A stretch of 64,000 bases of DNA from Rhizomys pruinosus (GCA_009823505.1 VZQC01005092.1:444285-508284); one strand, 5' to 3'; shown: positions 34,499 to 46,796, counted from the stretch's first letter. Numbers and translations: made by a program. Notes: generated by a model not told the origin, from the letters alone.

Positions 34499-35807
34499 AA
34501 GTTGCTTACTATTGGTGTAAAGAAAGGCTACTGATTTTTCTAGGTTTATTTTGTATCCCACCACTTTACTGAAACTTATTCATTTCTATGAGTTTTCTGG
34601 TGGAGTTTTTAGCATCCCTTAGATAATCTATCATATCATCCACAAAAAGGAATAGTTTTACTTCCTCTTTTCTCATTAGTACTCCTTTAATTTTGCTTTC
34701 TTGCCTTATTGCCCTAACAAGCATTTCAAGCACTATATTGAAGAGGAGTGTTGATTGTGGACAGCCTTGCCATATTCCTGCATTTAAGTGGAATAGTTCT
34801 AACTTTTCTCCATCCAGGATGATGTTGGCTTTGATTTCTTGTATATGGCTTTCATTACATTGAGGAATGATCCCTCCAGTCCAAATCCCTCTAGGACATT
34901 AATAAGCATGAAGGGATGCTGGAATTGTTGAAGGCTTTTTCTGCATTGATTTTGATGATTGTGTGATTTTTGTCTTTCAGTCCACTTATGTGTTTTATGA
35001 TATTTATTGTTTTCCATATGTTGACCCATCTCTGCATCTCTAGTATGAATCCAACTTGGTCATGATGAATAATCTTTTTGATATGGGTCTGTGTGTGACT
35101 TGCAAGTATTTTGTTGATAATTTTTGCATCTGTGCTCATTAATGAATGGGTCTATAGTTTTCCTTTTTGTTGCTATCTTTGCCTGGTTTTGGTATTAGAG
35201 TGATGCTGGCTTCATAGAAGGAATTTGAGATATTTCCCTCTGTATCCTTCATGAAATGTTTGAGTAGTAATGGTTGTAAGACCTCTTTAAGTGTATTACA
35301 GAATTCTGCTGTGAAACCATGTGGGCCTGGGCCTTTTTTAGTTGGGAGTTATTTTTATTGCATCTTCAATTTCCCCAAGTATTAGGGGTCTTTTTAAGCT
35401 GTCAATCTCTTCTTGGTTAAGTTTTGGAGAATCCCAGGATTTCAGGCATTCATCCATTTCTCTTAGGTTTTCAAATTTAGTAGAGTATAGGTTTTTGAAG
35501 TATTCTTGTATGATTATCTGGATCTTTTCTTTATCTGTTCTGATGGTTCCCCTTTCCTCATGAATGCTATTGATTTGGAGTTGTTCTTTCTTTCTTTTGA
35601 TTAACTAAGCTAGAGGTCTGTTTATTTTGTTTATCTTTTCAAAGAACCAGCTTTTAGATTCATTGATTTCTTTTGTATTGTTTTCTTTGTTTCCATTTCG
35701 TTGCTTTCTGCTCTGATTTTTGTTATTTCTTCCTGTCTGTTGGGTTCAGGGCTCATTTGTTTTTGTCTCTCAAGTGTTTTTATCTGCAGTGTTAGATTGC
35801 TTATTTC

Positions 35808-35846
<39 letters not shown>

Positions 35847-36894
35847 GGGCATGAGGGCTATAAGTTTCCCTCTTAGGACTGATTTTAATGTATCCCACAG
35901 GTTTTTTGTGTTGTATTGATCATTTTTCATTTAATTTTCCAGGAATGCTTTTATCTCAATTCTTTCTCTTTCTTCCCTGACCCTCTCATTATACAAGAGA
36001 TGTGTTTGTTTTAGTCTCCCTGTGTTTCTTTATAAGCTAGTAGGGGACTAATCACTGGTTGTTAATATTGAGATTTCTTGCACTGTGATCTGATAAGATG
36101 CATGAAATTATTTCATCCTTTGGTATTGTTGAGGTTTCCTTTTGTGTCCCAGTATGTGGTACGATTCAGGAGAATGTTACATGGGGTGCTGAGTAGAATG
36201 TATAACTCTCTCCTAGTAGTTTAGATGGGAATAATTCTGTAGATATCTGTGATGTCATCGGGTGTTTGACTGTTTAGTTCCTGATGTCTCTCGTTTACTT
36301 TTTTCTTGCTAACACTCAGTTGGTCCATGAGTACAGGGTCAGTGGGGTAAACTGAAGTACCCCCTACTATTAGTGTTTGGGTTAATCTGTGGCTTGAGGT
36401 CCTGAAGGATGTGTTTATTAAATTCAGGTGCACCACAGTTTTGGTCATTAAATATTATAATTAGGTGAAATCTTCCTGTTATTATCCTATTGATAAGGAT
36501 ATAATGGCCCTTTTGTCTTTTTCTGATTTATTTACTCTGAGTGTCTATTTTGTCTGATTTAGAATAACCACACCTGATTGCTTTTTTTGATACATTTACT
36601 TGGAATATTTTTTTCCACCTTTCACTATAAGGTGTGTCCTTGAGGTGGATATGGGTTCTTGGGCAGGCAGATAAGATGGATTCTTGTTCCTAACCATTCT
36701 CCCAGTCCATGTCTTTTGGTTTGGGGAGTTAGAACCATTATTAATTTAAAGTGTTATTATTGAGAGTATGTGGTGGTTAGTTTACTTCAACTTATTTTTG
36801 TTTGCATTCTTGGTCTTAGGTATTTATTTACTCTTGTTAAGCTTTTGGTAATTTCTCTCTTGGGTTGCCTGAGGAGTAGTGCTCCTTTTCTCTG

Positions 36895-36934
<40 letters not shown>

Positions 36935-36989
36935 GCTTCAAGCTTATTTCTGGTTGTTGGTTTTGTGACGTGTGTTCTTTCTATTTCTT

Positions 36990-37345
36990 TTTGTCATGAA
37001 AGATTTTTCTTTCTCCTTCAAAAATAATTGACATTTTGTGTTGGGTATAGTAACCTGGGTTGGCCATCTATGAAGTCATTTTAGTATTGGGAATACTTTT
37101 GGGTCCATGTTTCCCCCCCCCATCTTGCTTTCATGGCTGTTGCATGAGAACTCAGTTGTAATTCTAGAAAGGTTTTTCCCCTTATATGTTAACTTGTTGT
37201 TTTCTTTTGTGGTGTTTCAGTATTTTGTCTTATGTTTTGAGTCATCTAGTGTTCTTCTTCTATGATATGGTGGTGGGGAATTTCTCTTCTCGGTCTTGTC
37301 TATTTTTGGTTGTTTATGTGCTTCTTGTCTTTATTTGTATGGCTT

Positions 37346-37379
<34 letters not shown>

Positions 37380-38262
37380 CAGTTTGGGGAAATTTTCCTC
37401 TATTATTCTGTTGAAGATCTGCTCAATCCCTTTCTTTTAGGATTCTTCTCCATCCTCTATCCCTATGATGTGGAGGTTTGGTCTTTTCACAGTGTCCCAC
37501 ATTTCCTGGTTGTTCCACTCTTGTGGGTTTATTTTTTTTTTTTTAATTTTTCATAGTGTTTACTTGAGGTTTCTAGCTGCACTGTGTTATCCTGTACATC
37601 TGACATTCTTTTTTCTGCTTCATCCATTTTGCTTCTGAGGCTTTTCTCCATCCTTTCCTACTGATTGAATGAATGTTTAATTTTCTTTTTCATTTGATCC
37701 TGTGATTTCTTCAGTGTTTCTACTTCCCCTTGGAGCTTTTCATTCTCTTCTTGTAGCTCCTTGCTTCCCTGGTCAGTGTCTTTTTTCCTTTCAGTCTGAG
37801 ATCTTTTCAGTGTTTCCACTTCCTTCCAGAGTTTCTCATTATCTCCATCTAGTTCTTTTCAGAGGTTCTCTTTCTCTTCCTCCTGTTCTTATAGGAGTTT
37901 TGCATTATCTCCCTTTAGTTCTTTCCAGTGTTTATTTTTCTTTCCTTCTAGTTCCTTCATGAGTTTTTCATTCTCCTTTTTAGTTCTCTGATTTGTTTTT
38001 TATATTATTTGATTTCTTTGAATATGTCTACAGTTGGTCTTCCAAGGTCGGTGTCTTGGTTTCCTTCCAGGGAGAGCTCATTGTGGGTGTCTTCTACAGG
38101 ACTGGTTGAGTTCAGTGGGGATTTATTATGAGCTTTTCCCATATTGTTGTGTTTCCTTTGTGTCATTGGAATGTGGATTTGGTTTGCTTGTTTGTTTGTT
38201 TGTTTGTTTGTTTGTATTCTGGTGCTGATCTCAAATGTTAATTTGGAGGACTGGTTGATCAC
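36990..38262 (-). pseudogene. L1 ORF1 (RNA-binding chaperone), broken
   Basis: ORF1p coats L1 RNA. The first open piece, 38262-38005, is Lys/Asn/Gln-rich with a TNKQ run from a (GTTT)n microsatellite at 38187-38217. From about 38000 to 37600 repeated Leu/Glu-type segments in reverse are consistent with the coiled coil. The RNA-binding and C-terminal regions follow to about 37000. Poly-T runs at 37347-37377 and 37532-37544 break the frame. Confidence 0.65.
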
Positions 38263-38453
38263 TCACTCTGCTGTCAGTTTCTTCCTCAGTGTTGGCTGTG
38301 CAGCCTGGAATTACTGACACTGCACCACCTGGATTGTCCCAACCACAGCTACCCACAGTACCAGACACTTATCTCCACTACAGTGCCAGTGGCTTGAGCA
38401 GGGTGGGAGTTGGGGTTGGGGGGTGGGAGTTTACGACTTTGGCTCGTGCTCCT

Positions 38454-38606
38454 GATCCCACCTGGCCACCGAACGTGCACACAGTTGTTTGCCCCTCTAT
38501 CCATGCACACAGTTCTTCTCTATGGTCCTAGAGGTAGGAGGCCCTGCCCCTGGATGAGCAGCAAAGGCATGCGTCAGATCCCACCTGGCCGCCGAATGTG
38601 CCCACA
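38454..38606 (-). promoter_or_regulatory. L1 5'UTR with promoter-type repeat units
   Basis: GATCCCACCTGGCC followed by CCGAA(C/T)GTGC occurs at 38454 and again at 38577, a 123 bp period with GCACACAGTT-type sequence after it. Tandem 5' units act as promoters in rodent L1s. Only one full unit and the start of a second are present. Confidence 0.5.
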
Positions 38607-38618
38607 GGACTAGCTTTT

Positions 38619-38794
38619 TTTTTTTTTCTTTCCTTTTTTTAGTCTTCTTTATTGAGGTCAGAGGTCTTCCCTGAAATAGCCCCAGCTGGCCTAGAACTCT
38701 CTCTGTAGACCAGGGTGGACTTGAACTCACAAAGATCCGCCTGCCTCTGCTTCCCAAGTGCTAGGATTAAAGGCGTGCGCCACCACGCCCAGCT
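38619..38794 (-). mobile_element. B1 SINE
   Basis: T-rich tail, then GTAGACCAGGGTGGACTTG and GGATTAAAGGCGTGCGCC in reverse B1 order. Exact target duplication AGGACTAGCTTTT at 38606-38618 and 38795-38807. Confidence 0.92.
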
Positions 38795-38807
38795 AGGACT
38801 AGCTTTT

Positions 38808-40250
38808 CTTAATGAGTCTGTTTATGATGTGGATTACATTCATCAATAAATGTATGTTGAAAAATGCCTGTATCTCTGTGACAAAAAACAACAACAACAA
38901 CTTGATCTTCTTGGATAATGTTTTATAAATTCTTGCATGCAGTTTATTAGTATTTTAGGAGGAATTTTGCATCTGTATTCATCAGAAAAACTGATGTTCT
39001 GTAGTACTCATTTTGGAGTTTTTTTTCCTAGTTTGGCAATTAGAGTAATGCAGATTTCAGAGAAAGGTTTGAAATTGTTCCTTCATTTATCATTTTATGG
39101 AATAGTATTAGTTCTCTCTTGAAGATTTGGTGGAATGCAGCTTGTTATCCATCTGGTCCTGGGCTCTTTTTAGTTGAGAGGTTTTTAATTGCTGCATCAA
39201 TCTCATTGGGCTTTTTGTCATCAAATGTTTAAATTGTTTGTTGTTTTCATTTAACTTTGGTTGGTAGTACACATCTAGAAACATGTCCATTTATTTTGTA
39301 TTTTCTAATTTAATAGAATATTGACATTAAATATATGCCCAGATGGATTTCTGAATTTCCTCAGGGATTCTTTTAATGTGAATCTTTTAATCTCTTGATA
39401 ATTTGCATCCTTTCTTGTTTCCTTTACATTAATTTCTCCAAAGGTTTATGAATATAGTGAATAATATTAAAGAAACAACTCTTTAGTTCATTGATTCTTT
39501 GTATTGTTTTCTTCATTTGTAGTTCATTTCAGCATTTTGATTTTTGTAATGAATTTTGCAATTTTTATACAATATATTTTGATAGTTCTTAGTTCCCCAT
39601 GACTTACAGAATCCTATGTATGTTCTCAAATGGCTTTTTTTTTACAGTTCTTATGGAACAGAATTTATAGATGCCTGCAATTTGGCACATGGGTGCTCAG
39701 AATTGAACCCAGTCCTCTACGAGGGTAGCTCATGCTCTTAAGTGCTGAACCATCACTTGAGCACCATCCTTATTTTTTGTCTGAAGTGTGTTTCCTGCAG
39801 GTAGCGAATCAGTAGATCTGCTCTCTATTCCAATAAGTTTGTCACTTTACTGGGGAATTGGGATTAATTACAATATTAATTATAACATTTATTTATATTG
39901 AATGTTATAATTAATAATTGCATTAATGTTGATTAATTCCTGTTTTACTGCTATTGCAGTGTTATTTTCTTAGACAGCTTTTGGTATACTGGTCTGGGAT
40001 AATTTATTCATTCTGTACTCTTGAGAGTTTTCTAACTCTTTTGAATGAAATATTCCATAGATTATACTCTGTAATATTGCTTCTGTGGACATAAATGCCT
40101 TCTATTTGTTCTTTTTATGGAAAGTTTTCTTCTTTGTTTTCAATTTCAACAGGTAGCTTTGCTGGGTATAGTCATCTGTGCTTGCATTTATGTTCTTTCA
40201 TGATATAAAGGAAATTTTCTGACTTTCATACAATATATTTATACAGCATG
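38808..40250 (-). mobile_element. Older L1, minus strand
   Basis: Diverged reverse ORF2: ACATTCATCAATAAATGTAT, CCATCTGGTCCTGGGCTCTT (the reverse transcriptase region), then TCATTGATTCTTTGTATTG and CTTTGCTGGGTATAGTCATC toward ORF1. Probably the displaced part of the Lx-type L1 at 31490-33790. Confidence 0.6.
39690..39768 (-). mobile_element. Old B3-type SINE fragment
   Basis: GGTGCTCAGAATTGAACCC, CTTAAGTGCTGAACCATC: the head half in reverse, highly diverged, inside the older L1. Confidence 0.55.
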
Positions 40251-40267
40251 TATTTATATTAATCAAT

Positions 40268-40405
40268 TAATTTATTTTTGGTCTACAGGCCCCATGTAGC
40301 CCAGTCTCCTTGAAATCACTTTGTAGACCAAGCCTATCTGGCTGCCTTTGCTTCCTGAGTTTTGGAATTAAAGGCATGTGCCATCATACCCAATTAGATA
40401 CCCTC
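40268..40405 (-). mobile_element. Old B1 SINE
   Basis: CATGTAGCCCAGTCTCCTTG, TTTGTAGACCAAGCC, and GGAATTAAAGGCATGTGCC in reverse B1 order, diverged. Confidence 0.7.
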
Positions 40406-40900
40406 TCCTATCTGGCCTACAGAGGCTTACTTTTCCCCTAAATGTCCTTCAGCATGGGTCCATCCACTGAGCCCACCAAGAGTACCATCCCTATATAATG
40501 CTGCTCCTTCACCCCAGCAGCAATCATCAATTTACAAAAGTTCCTTAGGTTGGTTTGGGATTTCTGATCCACTTCCCAATGTCTTTGCTGGGATTTGCCA
40601 CCATTATTGTGAGGGCATATGAGTAACTGATCAGCCTCGTGGAAACTTCCATTTCCTTGTGGTCAATCATTCCTTCTGGCTCTTTCTAGGCATCTAGACT
40701 TGTGCTGTTGCTGGTGATTCTTGGTTTTGAAGGGGATATTTTCTATGAAGGGTTACTAGTTTCTTTCTTATTTTCTGAACTGGTCAGATGGAGTACTGCT
40801 TGATGTTCAGATTTGATGACATCTTATATTGTTTTCCAAATAGGCTATGAGCAATGAACGTTCTCACTTAAGCTAAGGATAGGTCCAATTTTGGAGCTGA
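40406..40900 (-). mobile_element. Probable Lx-type L1 3'UTR, minus strand
   Basis: CCTTCTGGCTCTTTCTAGGC and CATCCACTGAGCCC correspond in style to 31690-31990. A weak assignment by resemblance only. Confidence 0.35.
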
Positions 40901-41445
40901 GATTTCAGCCTTATGGTTCTAGAGGAGGCTGCATGGCAGCTAGGTGAACAGGTTGAATGATATGCTTGAAGAGCTCACAGGTTTGGTGAGCAAGGATCAT
41001 AAGAAACACAAGAAAGTTTGAATGCAAGGCAGCTTGGGGGAGCTCCCAGCTACACATAAGGGTCTGGGAAGAGTTGATATAATTGTGGCCGAGGACAGGA
41101 GCATATGGAAAAGCAAATGTATAATAGAAAATCTGGTATTGCTACAAGATCTGGGCATCCACAAGGTTCCTAACAGAGTAGGGATGTCCCCACAAGGAAG
41201 TGTAGGGATGTGACTGCAACACGGCAGGTCTGAGAAAGGCTCCAGTCTATTCCATTGTCCTGGCAGATCTAAGCTCCAGTAGTACAGTGAGGTATCATAA
41301 AAGAGAATAACAAATTCCATTCTGATAAAACTCCTAGATCTGCAGATCCAAATACTTCCTAGCAGAAGAGTGACGTGGTGTGGGAAAGGTTCAAGGAGGT
41401 TTGGGAAAACTGCTAAATGTTCTTTAAAAATAATTTATTATTTTG
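40901..41445. other. Stretch without recognised repeat
   Basis: Higher GC than its surroundings. Open frames at 41022-41213 (plus) and 40997-41320 (minus) overlap each other; neither shows a domain. Confidence 0.4.
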
Positions 41446-41680
41446 GGGGCTGCACAGATAGCCTAGCGGTTAAGAGTGCCGACTGCTCTTGCAGAGGACC
41501 CGGGTTCTATCCCCAGCACCCACATGGTGGCTGAGAACCATCTGTAACTCCGATTCCAGGAGAACTCCAGTTCCAGGGGAATCCGAGACCCTTTTCTGAC
41601 CTCCGCAGCATTGCACGACACGGGTGCACAAACCTACATGCAGACAGTACACTCATACACATACAAAATTTTTTTTAAAA
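41446..41680 (+). mobile_element. B3-derived SINE, long form
   Basis: Head GGGGGCTGCACAGATAGCC, box B altered to GGTTCTATCC, 17 bp duplication present, tail ACACATACAAAA. No clear target duplication. Confidence 0.85.
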
Positions 41681-41697
41681 AGCCAGAAATGCATTAT

Positions 41698-41923
41698 CTT
41701 AAAAAAGAATTTATTTTTTATTAATGTGTATGAGCATTTGTATATAAGTGCACCTATGGTTTTCAATGCCCGGAGAGGCCAGAAGAGGGTGCATTGGATC
41801 CTTGAGAACTGGAGTTATGGAAAGTCTTTAACCATTTAACCATTATGTGGGTGTTGGGAATTGAACCTGGGTCCTCTGCAAGACCAGCCAGTGCTTTTAA
41901 ATTCTGAGCCATTTCTCCAGCCC
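41698..41923 (-). mobile_element. Old B3-type SINE
   Basis: GAATTGAACCTGGGTCCTC and GAGCCATTTCTCCAGCCC in reverse. It lies about 20 bp from the previous SINE in opposite orientation. Confidence 0.8.
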
Positions 41924-42768
41924 TAAAATATACTTAAAACATTTTTTACATTACTGATTAAATTAATCAAATAATATAGAAACAAATACAAAAGGACTTC
42001 TTCATTAAGAGGAAAGAGTGAGTAAGTACTAGGTAAAAGGTGTCTATTATATATATATATATATATAGTACAATATATATATGTACAATTTCTGAGAAAA
42101 AATATTTCCCTTAAAGTGATGGGTGTTTCTGGGTTTATTTCTTTTGGAGGGGCCATGCTCTGTGGTTTCCATGACCAACAACTCTTAAGGAGGTATCCCA
42201 TATAGAAGTAGGAATTTATTGAATAAACCACATAATTAAAAAATATTTGAGACTTATTCTGTGGAATAACACAGGTTCTATCCTGAAGAATGTTCCATGT
42301 GCTCATGAGGGATAAACATACATTTTTCAGTAGGTTCTCTAACTATCAATGCCTTTTAAGTCCATTTGATAGATTGCACAATTTAACTCTGTGGTTTGTT
42401 TGATTATTTTATCTGGATGAATTGTTTATTGATAAAACTGTGTTGCTAAATTTACTAAGCGTTATTACATTGGATTGTATTTTTACTTTTGAATCTATTA
42501 ATATTTTCATTATGAACTAAATGGATCCAATACGGGCACATAGATATTTAGAATAGTTGCTTTATAACCAAATAATGACCATTTCATTTTGCTTCTTTAA
42601 GTAATATTAATACAGCTAATTCTTTCCTATGGCCTGGATTTGAGTTGAATATCTTACTCCATTCTTCCACTTTCAGTTTATGTATAATGTTAGAAGTCAA
42701 ATGAGCTTTGTATAATCATATAGTCAGGGCTTTGGTTTTTTTATTTCTTATTTTTAAAAAAAATTTTT
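41924..42768. other. AT-rich stretch with (TA)n
   Basis: A (TA)n run at about 42047-42067 and a further one to 42080. No other feature. Confidence 0.5.
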
Positions 42769-42924
42769 AAGCCAGGCATGGTGGTGCATGCCTTTAATCC
42801 TAGCACTCGGGAGGCAGAGGCAAGTGGATCTTTGTGAGTTCAAGGCCAGCCTGGTCTACAGAGTGAGTTCCTGGACAGTTGGGGCTACAGGGAGATCCTG
42901 TCTCAAGAAAAGACAAAAAAAATT
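42769..42924 (+). mobile_element. B1 SINE
   Basis: AGCCAGGCATGGTGGTGC, TTTAATCCTAGCACTCGGG, AGCCTGGTCTACAGAGTGAG, then TCTCAAGAAAAGAC and an A-tail. Full length. Confidence 0.92.
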
Positions 42925-43584
42925 GTTATTCACTTCTTGTCTTAACTGGAACAAGTTAGGTTTTATTCTGTTACATAGTTTGTTCTAGTTTTATTTCCTT
43001 TCTCATTCCCTTTCTTATTTACCCTGAAGTTTAAGTCGCTTACTATAACAATATGTTCCAATTATTATTCATTTATTACTGTTCTTCAATAATTATTGTT
43101 CACTTGTGTATGATGGATTTTTAATTTTGCAATTCTAAGAACTTTACAAAATGTTGCCTGCAGATTGCTATTTTGATATGTTATGAAGTTAATATAATCA
43201 AAACTCTAACAGAAGAAACAAACAAACAAAAACTAACCATAAAAATATGCCTATAAGAAAACTCCCTAATTGGATTACTTTTTCATATTGTGAATTTCTG
43301 ATAGCCCATTTTACCTAGCCTTATGTTGAGTATTACTTAATATATTAAGGCAATTATAATTTCTTATTATTTTGGTATACTTTTTGTGATGGAATTCACA
43401 GGTTTATGCACATACTGGACATGTACTCCAACACTGAGTTACATCACCAGGGCTAGCTATTTTTGATTCTTAATCATCATATTAAATATCTGGCTTATGG
43501 AGCATGATTACTATGTGAAAACAAACTATATGTGGTTGTAAATTTGTTATATTTTTCTATACCTTCTATTATTCTTGTTTTGCT
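42925..43584. other. AT-rich stretch, no feature seen
   Basis: No recognised repeat or gene. Confidence 0.4.
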
Positions 43585-43722
43585 TTTGTTGTTTTTGAGA
43601 CAGGCTATCATTGTATCTCAGGCTTGCCTGGAAATTGAAATGTCCCCCAGGCTGGCTTCATATCATAGAGATATCTGTACCTCTGTTAGTGTTAAAGACA
43701 CATGACACTACACCTGAACCAT
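43585..43722 (-). mobile_element. Old B1-type SINE
   Basis: TTTTGAGACAGGCTATCATT, CCCAGGCTGGCTTCATATC, and TTAAAGACACATGACACTAC in reverse B1 order, strongly diverged. Confidence 0.55.
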
Positions 43723-44345
43723 AATTCTTAATCAGAAACACAGTTTGAATATTTTCCATTAGCCTTTCTTAGAGGAGAGATCTAGTGATAACAATTTCTC
43801 CCATTATGAACCCTTGATTTCTGTAGAATACATTGTTGAGTACTGTATTACTATTTGATTTTTCCCCTTTTTACTTCAGTGAAAATCACAAACCATTATT
43901 TGTTGGTCTTCATTATTTCTGCTGAGAAGTCTAGAGGTGTCTCTCTCTGTCATTCATTTATTTTCTTTTTTGTCCTTGAGTAATTTCTCTTCATCTTTCC
44001 TTTTAGACATCTTGAATAGAAGATATCTTGTAGGCCCTGTGAGTAAGTTAGTTACAATAAACTTGCCAAGGACATTGATACCCTTCTGTACTTGGATATT
44101 TGTATCTGGATCAGGCTTTTTCAAAGTATTGAAAGTTTAATATTATTATTTGTTTGGATAAGTCTAGTCTTCCTTTGATATTTTTGAGATACTTCTGAAT
44201 AACAAAACCATGTGTGTTTGCTCTTTTATTATGTTTCAAATGTTTCCACCAAACTTTATTTTATTATTATTTTCTCTATTCATATTTTCTTTCTTCGAAG
44301 TGTATTATGAAGTATTTCTTTAAACACCATCCTTATTTTCAGTTT
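43723..44345. other. AT-rich stretch, no feature seen
   Basis: No recognised repeat or gene. Confidence 0.4.
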
Positions 44346-44349
44346 CACC

Positions 44350-44770
44350 CATTCTGCTATTGAGGCTTCTTATTAGTTATTTTCTATATAAAATACTGAC
44401 CAAAGGCAAATTGAGGAGAGCAAGGGTTTAATTTATCTTTCGGAGCTTAAGAACAATTCAAGACACTGGAAAATGAAGCAAGGAACTCAAGGCAGAAACC
44501 TGGAACAGAAACTACAGCAGCGCTACGGAGAAACACTGCTTTCAGGCTTGCTTACCCAGGCTGGTACAGGAATGTTTCTGTTAAAGCCCAAACCCACCCA
44601 GGGCTAGTACTACACACACTAGGCTTGTCCCTCCTACATCAATCAGCAATTGAGAAATTGCCATAGCCAGTTAAATCTAATTAATAAAATGTCTCAATAT
44701 AAGTTCCCACATCCCAGATGTTTCAAGTTGACAATTGAAGCTACCAGCACAGCTTCTCTACCACATTTAA
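44350..44770 (-). repeat. Rodent LTR-like dispersed repeat
   Basis: TACTGACCAAAGGCAAATTG, ATCAATCAGCAATTGAG and TTTCAAGTTGACAATTGAAG match a pattern common in rodent genomes that I associate with LTR-type repeats. The name is not certain. Confidence 0.4.
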
Positions 44771-44797
44771 AATTTCCCTCAATATATTTTTCAGACC

Positions 44798-44798
<1 letters not shown>

Positions 44799-44835
<37 letters not shown>
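44799..44835. repeat. Poly-T run (37 bases)
   Basis: Uninterrupted T. No SINE or L1 body beside it explains it as an A-tail. Confidence 0.8.
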
Positions 44836-45367
44836 CCCTGTTTTTCTTCACTTTGTATGTAGTGCTATAGTCATGAAAAGTTTCTCAATGTGTTCTTCCA
44901 GGTTATCAAGTTTCTTATAAACAGATGTCTTTTATTCTCCATTTGAAAGCTTTCTTACCTGATTACAGTCTGAACAGTTTCTGGATGCTTATTCGACTGT
45001 GAGATGAGATCATGGTTTTTTGAAAGTTCTTGATGTTTATTGCCATGTTAAATTGCCTGAGCATTGAAAGATTTGGGTGTCATTTTAGTTTAGTTATTCT
45101 TTCGTTTCTGTGACTTCCTTTCAAGAAAATCTGAATGTGTTGTTTATTTTCTTTTACCTTCAGTGGCTTCTAGGACCTAAACACTAGATAGTTCTCATCT
45201 AAAAATTTGGCAAGTATCTGATGTTGGTGCACTGTCTCTAAGTAAGTATTGAAGACATTCAATGCCTTAATATATCCCAAATGCTTTGTTCTTATACTGA
45301 CCAGAAAACAAAACAAAACAAAACAAATCAAAAAGTAGGAAGATACCTAGGAGGATTAATCTGCCCA
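44836..45367. other. Stretch with an (AAAAC)n run
   Basis: AAAAC units at about 45304-45327. Nothing else recognised up to the duplicated block. Confidence 0.5.
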
Positions 45368-45732
45368 CACAAAACATTCCCTGGGCCATGGTAGGCCAGA
45401 CATTATTAGCCATGGTTGATACCCTGGGACCAAACACTGCAGGCCAGACCTAGCTCTGGGTAGGCACAATGTGCATGGATCAAACCCAGGATTCCATATC
45501 ACTCCTATGGCCAGGAAAGCCACAGAGCTTGCTCTTTTTCCTCATATAGACTTCGAAGCTGAAGTTATTCGTAAATGAAGTAGGTGATATGGAAAACATG
45601 TGATTTACCATGATACTGTAGTTGTTCCTGAGGCTCTAACCACATGTAGGTCTGCAGATAGACACCGTATGCTAGCAAGGAATCTTCCTCTTGTTAAATT
45701 TCACCAGCCTACTATAAAATTCGAGAAGAAAT
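45368..45732. repeat. Duplicated block, copy 1
   Basis: Matches 47684-48050 in the same orientation with about 16 substitutions in 365 bp. It begins CACAAAACATTCCC and ends at the same SINE insertion point. Confidence 0.85.
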
Positions 45733-45940
45733 TCTTTTATTTTTTCTTTCTATGTGTATGAATGTACTGTCTGCATGTAGGTTTGTGCACCCATGTTGTG
45801 CAATGCCGTGAAGGTCAGAAGAGGGTGTCAGATTCCCCTGGAACTGGAGTTAAAGATGGTTCTCAGCTGCCATGTGTGTGCTGTGGATCGAACCCAGGTT
45901 CCTTGCAAGAGCAGTCAGTGCTCTTGACTGCTAGGCCATC
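45733..45940 (-). mobile_element. B3-derived SINE, short form, cut at its head
   Basis: Reverse copy in the same site as the SINE at 48051. It stops at CTAGGCCATC, missing the last ~17 bp of the head, exactly where the MaLR LTR begins. Confidence 0.85.
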
Positions 45941-46295
45941 TGTATTAGTCACTTTTCTGTTGCTGTGATAAAACCACCATGAGCAAGGGAACTTATAAAA
46001 GGAAGAGTTTATTTGAGCTTACGACGGTTCCAGGGAATCAGAGTCCATTGTGGCGGGAAGCATGGTGGCTGGGGCTGCAGTAGCAAGCCAAGGGTCACAT
46101 CTGGTAATGAGCACAGGAAGCAGAGAGACTGGAGACCTCAAGGCTTATTAAACTCACTAAGCCTGACCCCAATAACATACTTCCTCCAGCACGGTCACAC
46201 CTTCTAAGACCTCCAAGAACAGTGCCACCAACTGGAGACAAAATGTCTGAATACTTAAAGCCTATGGGGGGGACACTCTCATTCAAACCACTACA
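45941..46295 (-). mobile_element. MaLR-type LTR (ERVL family), 355 bp
   Basis: On the minus strand it starts TGTAGTGGTTTGAATGAG and ends AAAAGTGACTAATACA, with AATAAA near the end (CAAATAAACTC). These ends and the GTGGCACTGTTCTTGGAGG interior match rodent MaLR LTRs as I know them. Confidence 0.75.
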
Positions 46296-46436
46296 TTCCA
46301 CTCCCTAGCCCCCATAGGCCATATAAAATGAAAAATGCATTTAGTCCAACCTTAGAAGTCCCCATAGTCTTTACCAGTCTCAATTATATTCAAAAGTCTG
46401 TAGTCCAAAATGCCTTCTGAGACGCAGGCCAATCTC

Positions 46437-46796
46437 TTAACTGTAAGCTCCTGTAAAATCAAAAGGCAAATTACATATCCCAACATACAGTGGAAATGAA
46501 TACACATTCCCATTCCTAAAGGGAGGAATAGAGGCATAGTGAGGAAAAACTAGACCAAAACAAGACCGAAAACCAGCAGGGCAAACACCAAGTCTAGTAG
46601 CTCCATGTGCAACTTCTGGGACTTCACTTCCAAAAGTCTTAGATGGCTCAGCTCTTCCAGCTTTGCTTGCAACATACCTCTCTTTCTTAACCTGGTATGC
46701 AGCTCTCCTTGGCAAATATCTCACAGGTCTGGCATCTCGAATGTCTTCTTGGGGTCTCCACTGCCAACCAGGCTTCACATTCACAGCTTCATGCAA
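46437..46796 (-). pseudogene. MaLR internal open frame, 119 codons
   Basis: Open frame next to the LTR with no recognised domain. Listed because it lies in the same strand and element as the longer frame upstream. Confidence 0.25.

Larger units (their letters stand above)
33895..36880 (-). pseudogene. L1 ORF2, minus strand, deleted and broken
   Basis: The endonuclease part lies about 36770-36000 (open piece 36448-36221). Reverse transcriptase-side sequence runs to about 34500 (pieces 35930-35631, 35139-34891, 35029-34799). The part near 33900-34137 matches ORF2 after the reverse transcriptase; the C-terminal cysteine region is missing. A 31-base poly-T at 35813-35843 adds a Lys run where the other L1 copy (17805-17840) has ordinary codons. 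Confidence 0.8.
33795..38606 (-). mobile_element. Younger L1, minus strand, with ORF1 and 5'UTR
   Basis: Read from the right: 5'UTR-like sequence with two promoter-type repeats (38454-38606), ORF1 (about 38262-36990), an inter-ORF region, then ORF2 endonuclease and reverse transcriptase down to about 33895. A short 3'UTR piece follows (33795-33893). The second half of ORF2 is deleted. A young SINE (34253-34498) and several poly-T runs of 31-58 bases break it. Confidence 0.8.
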
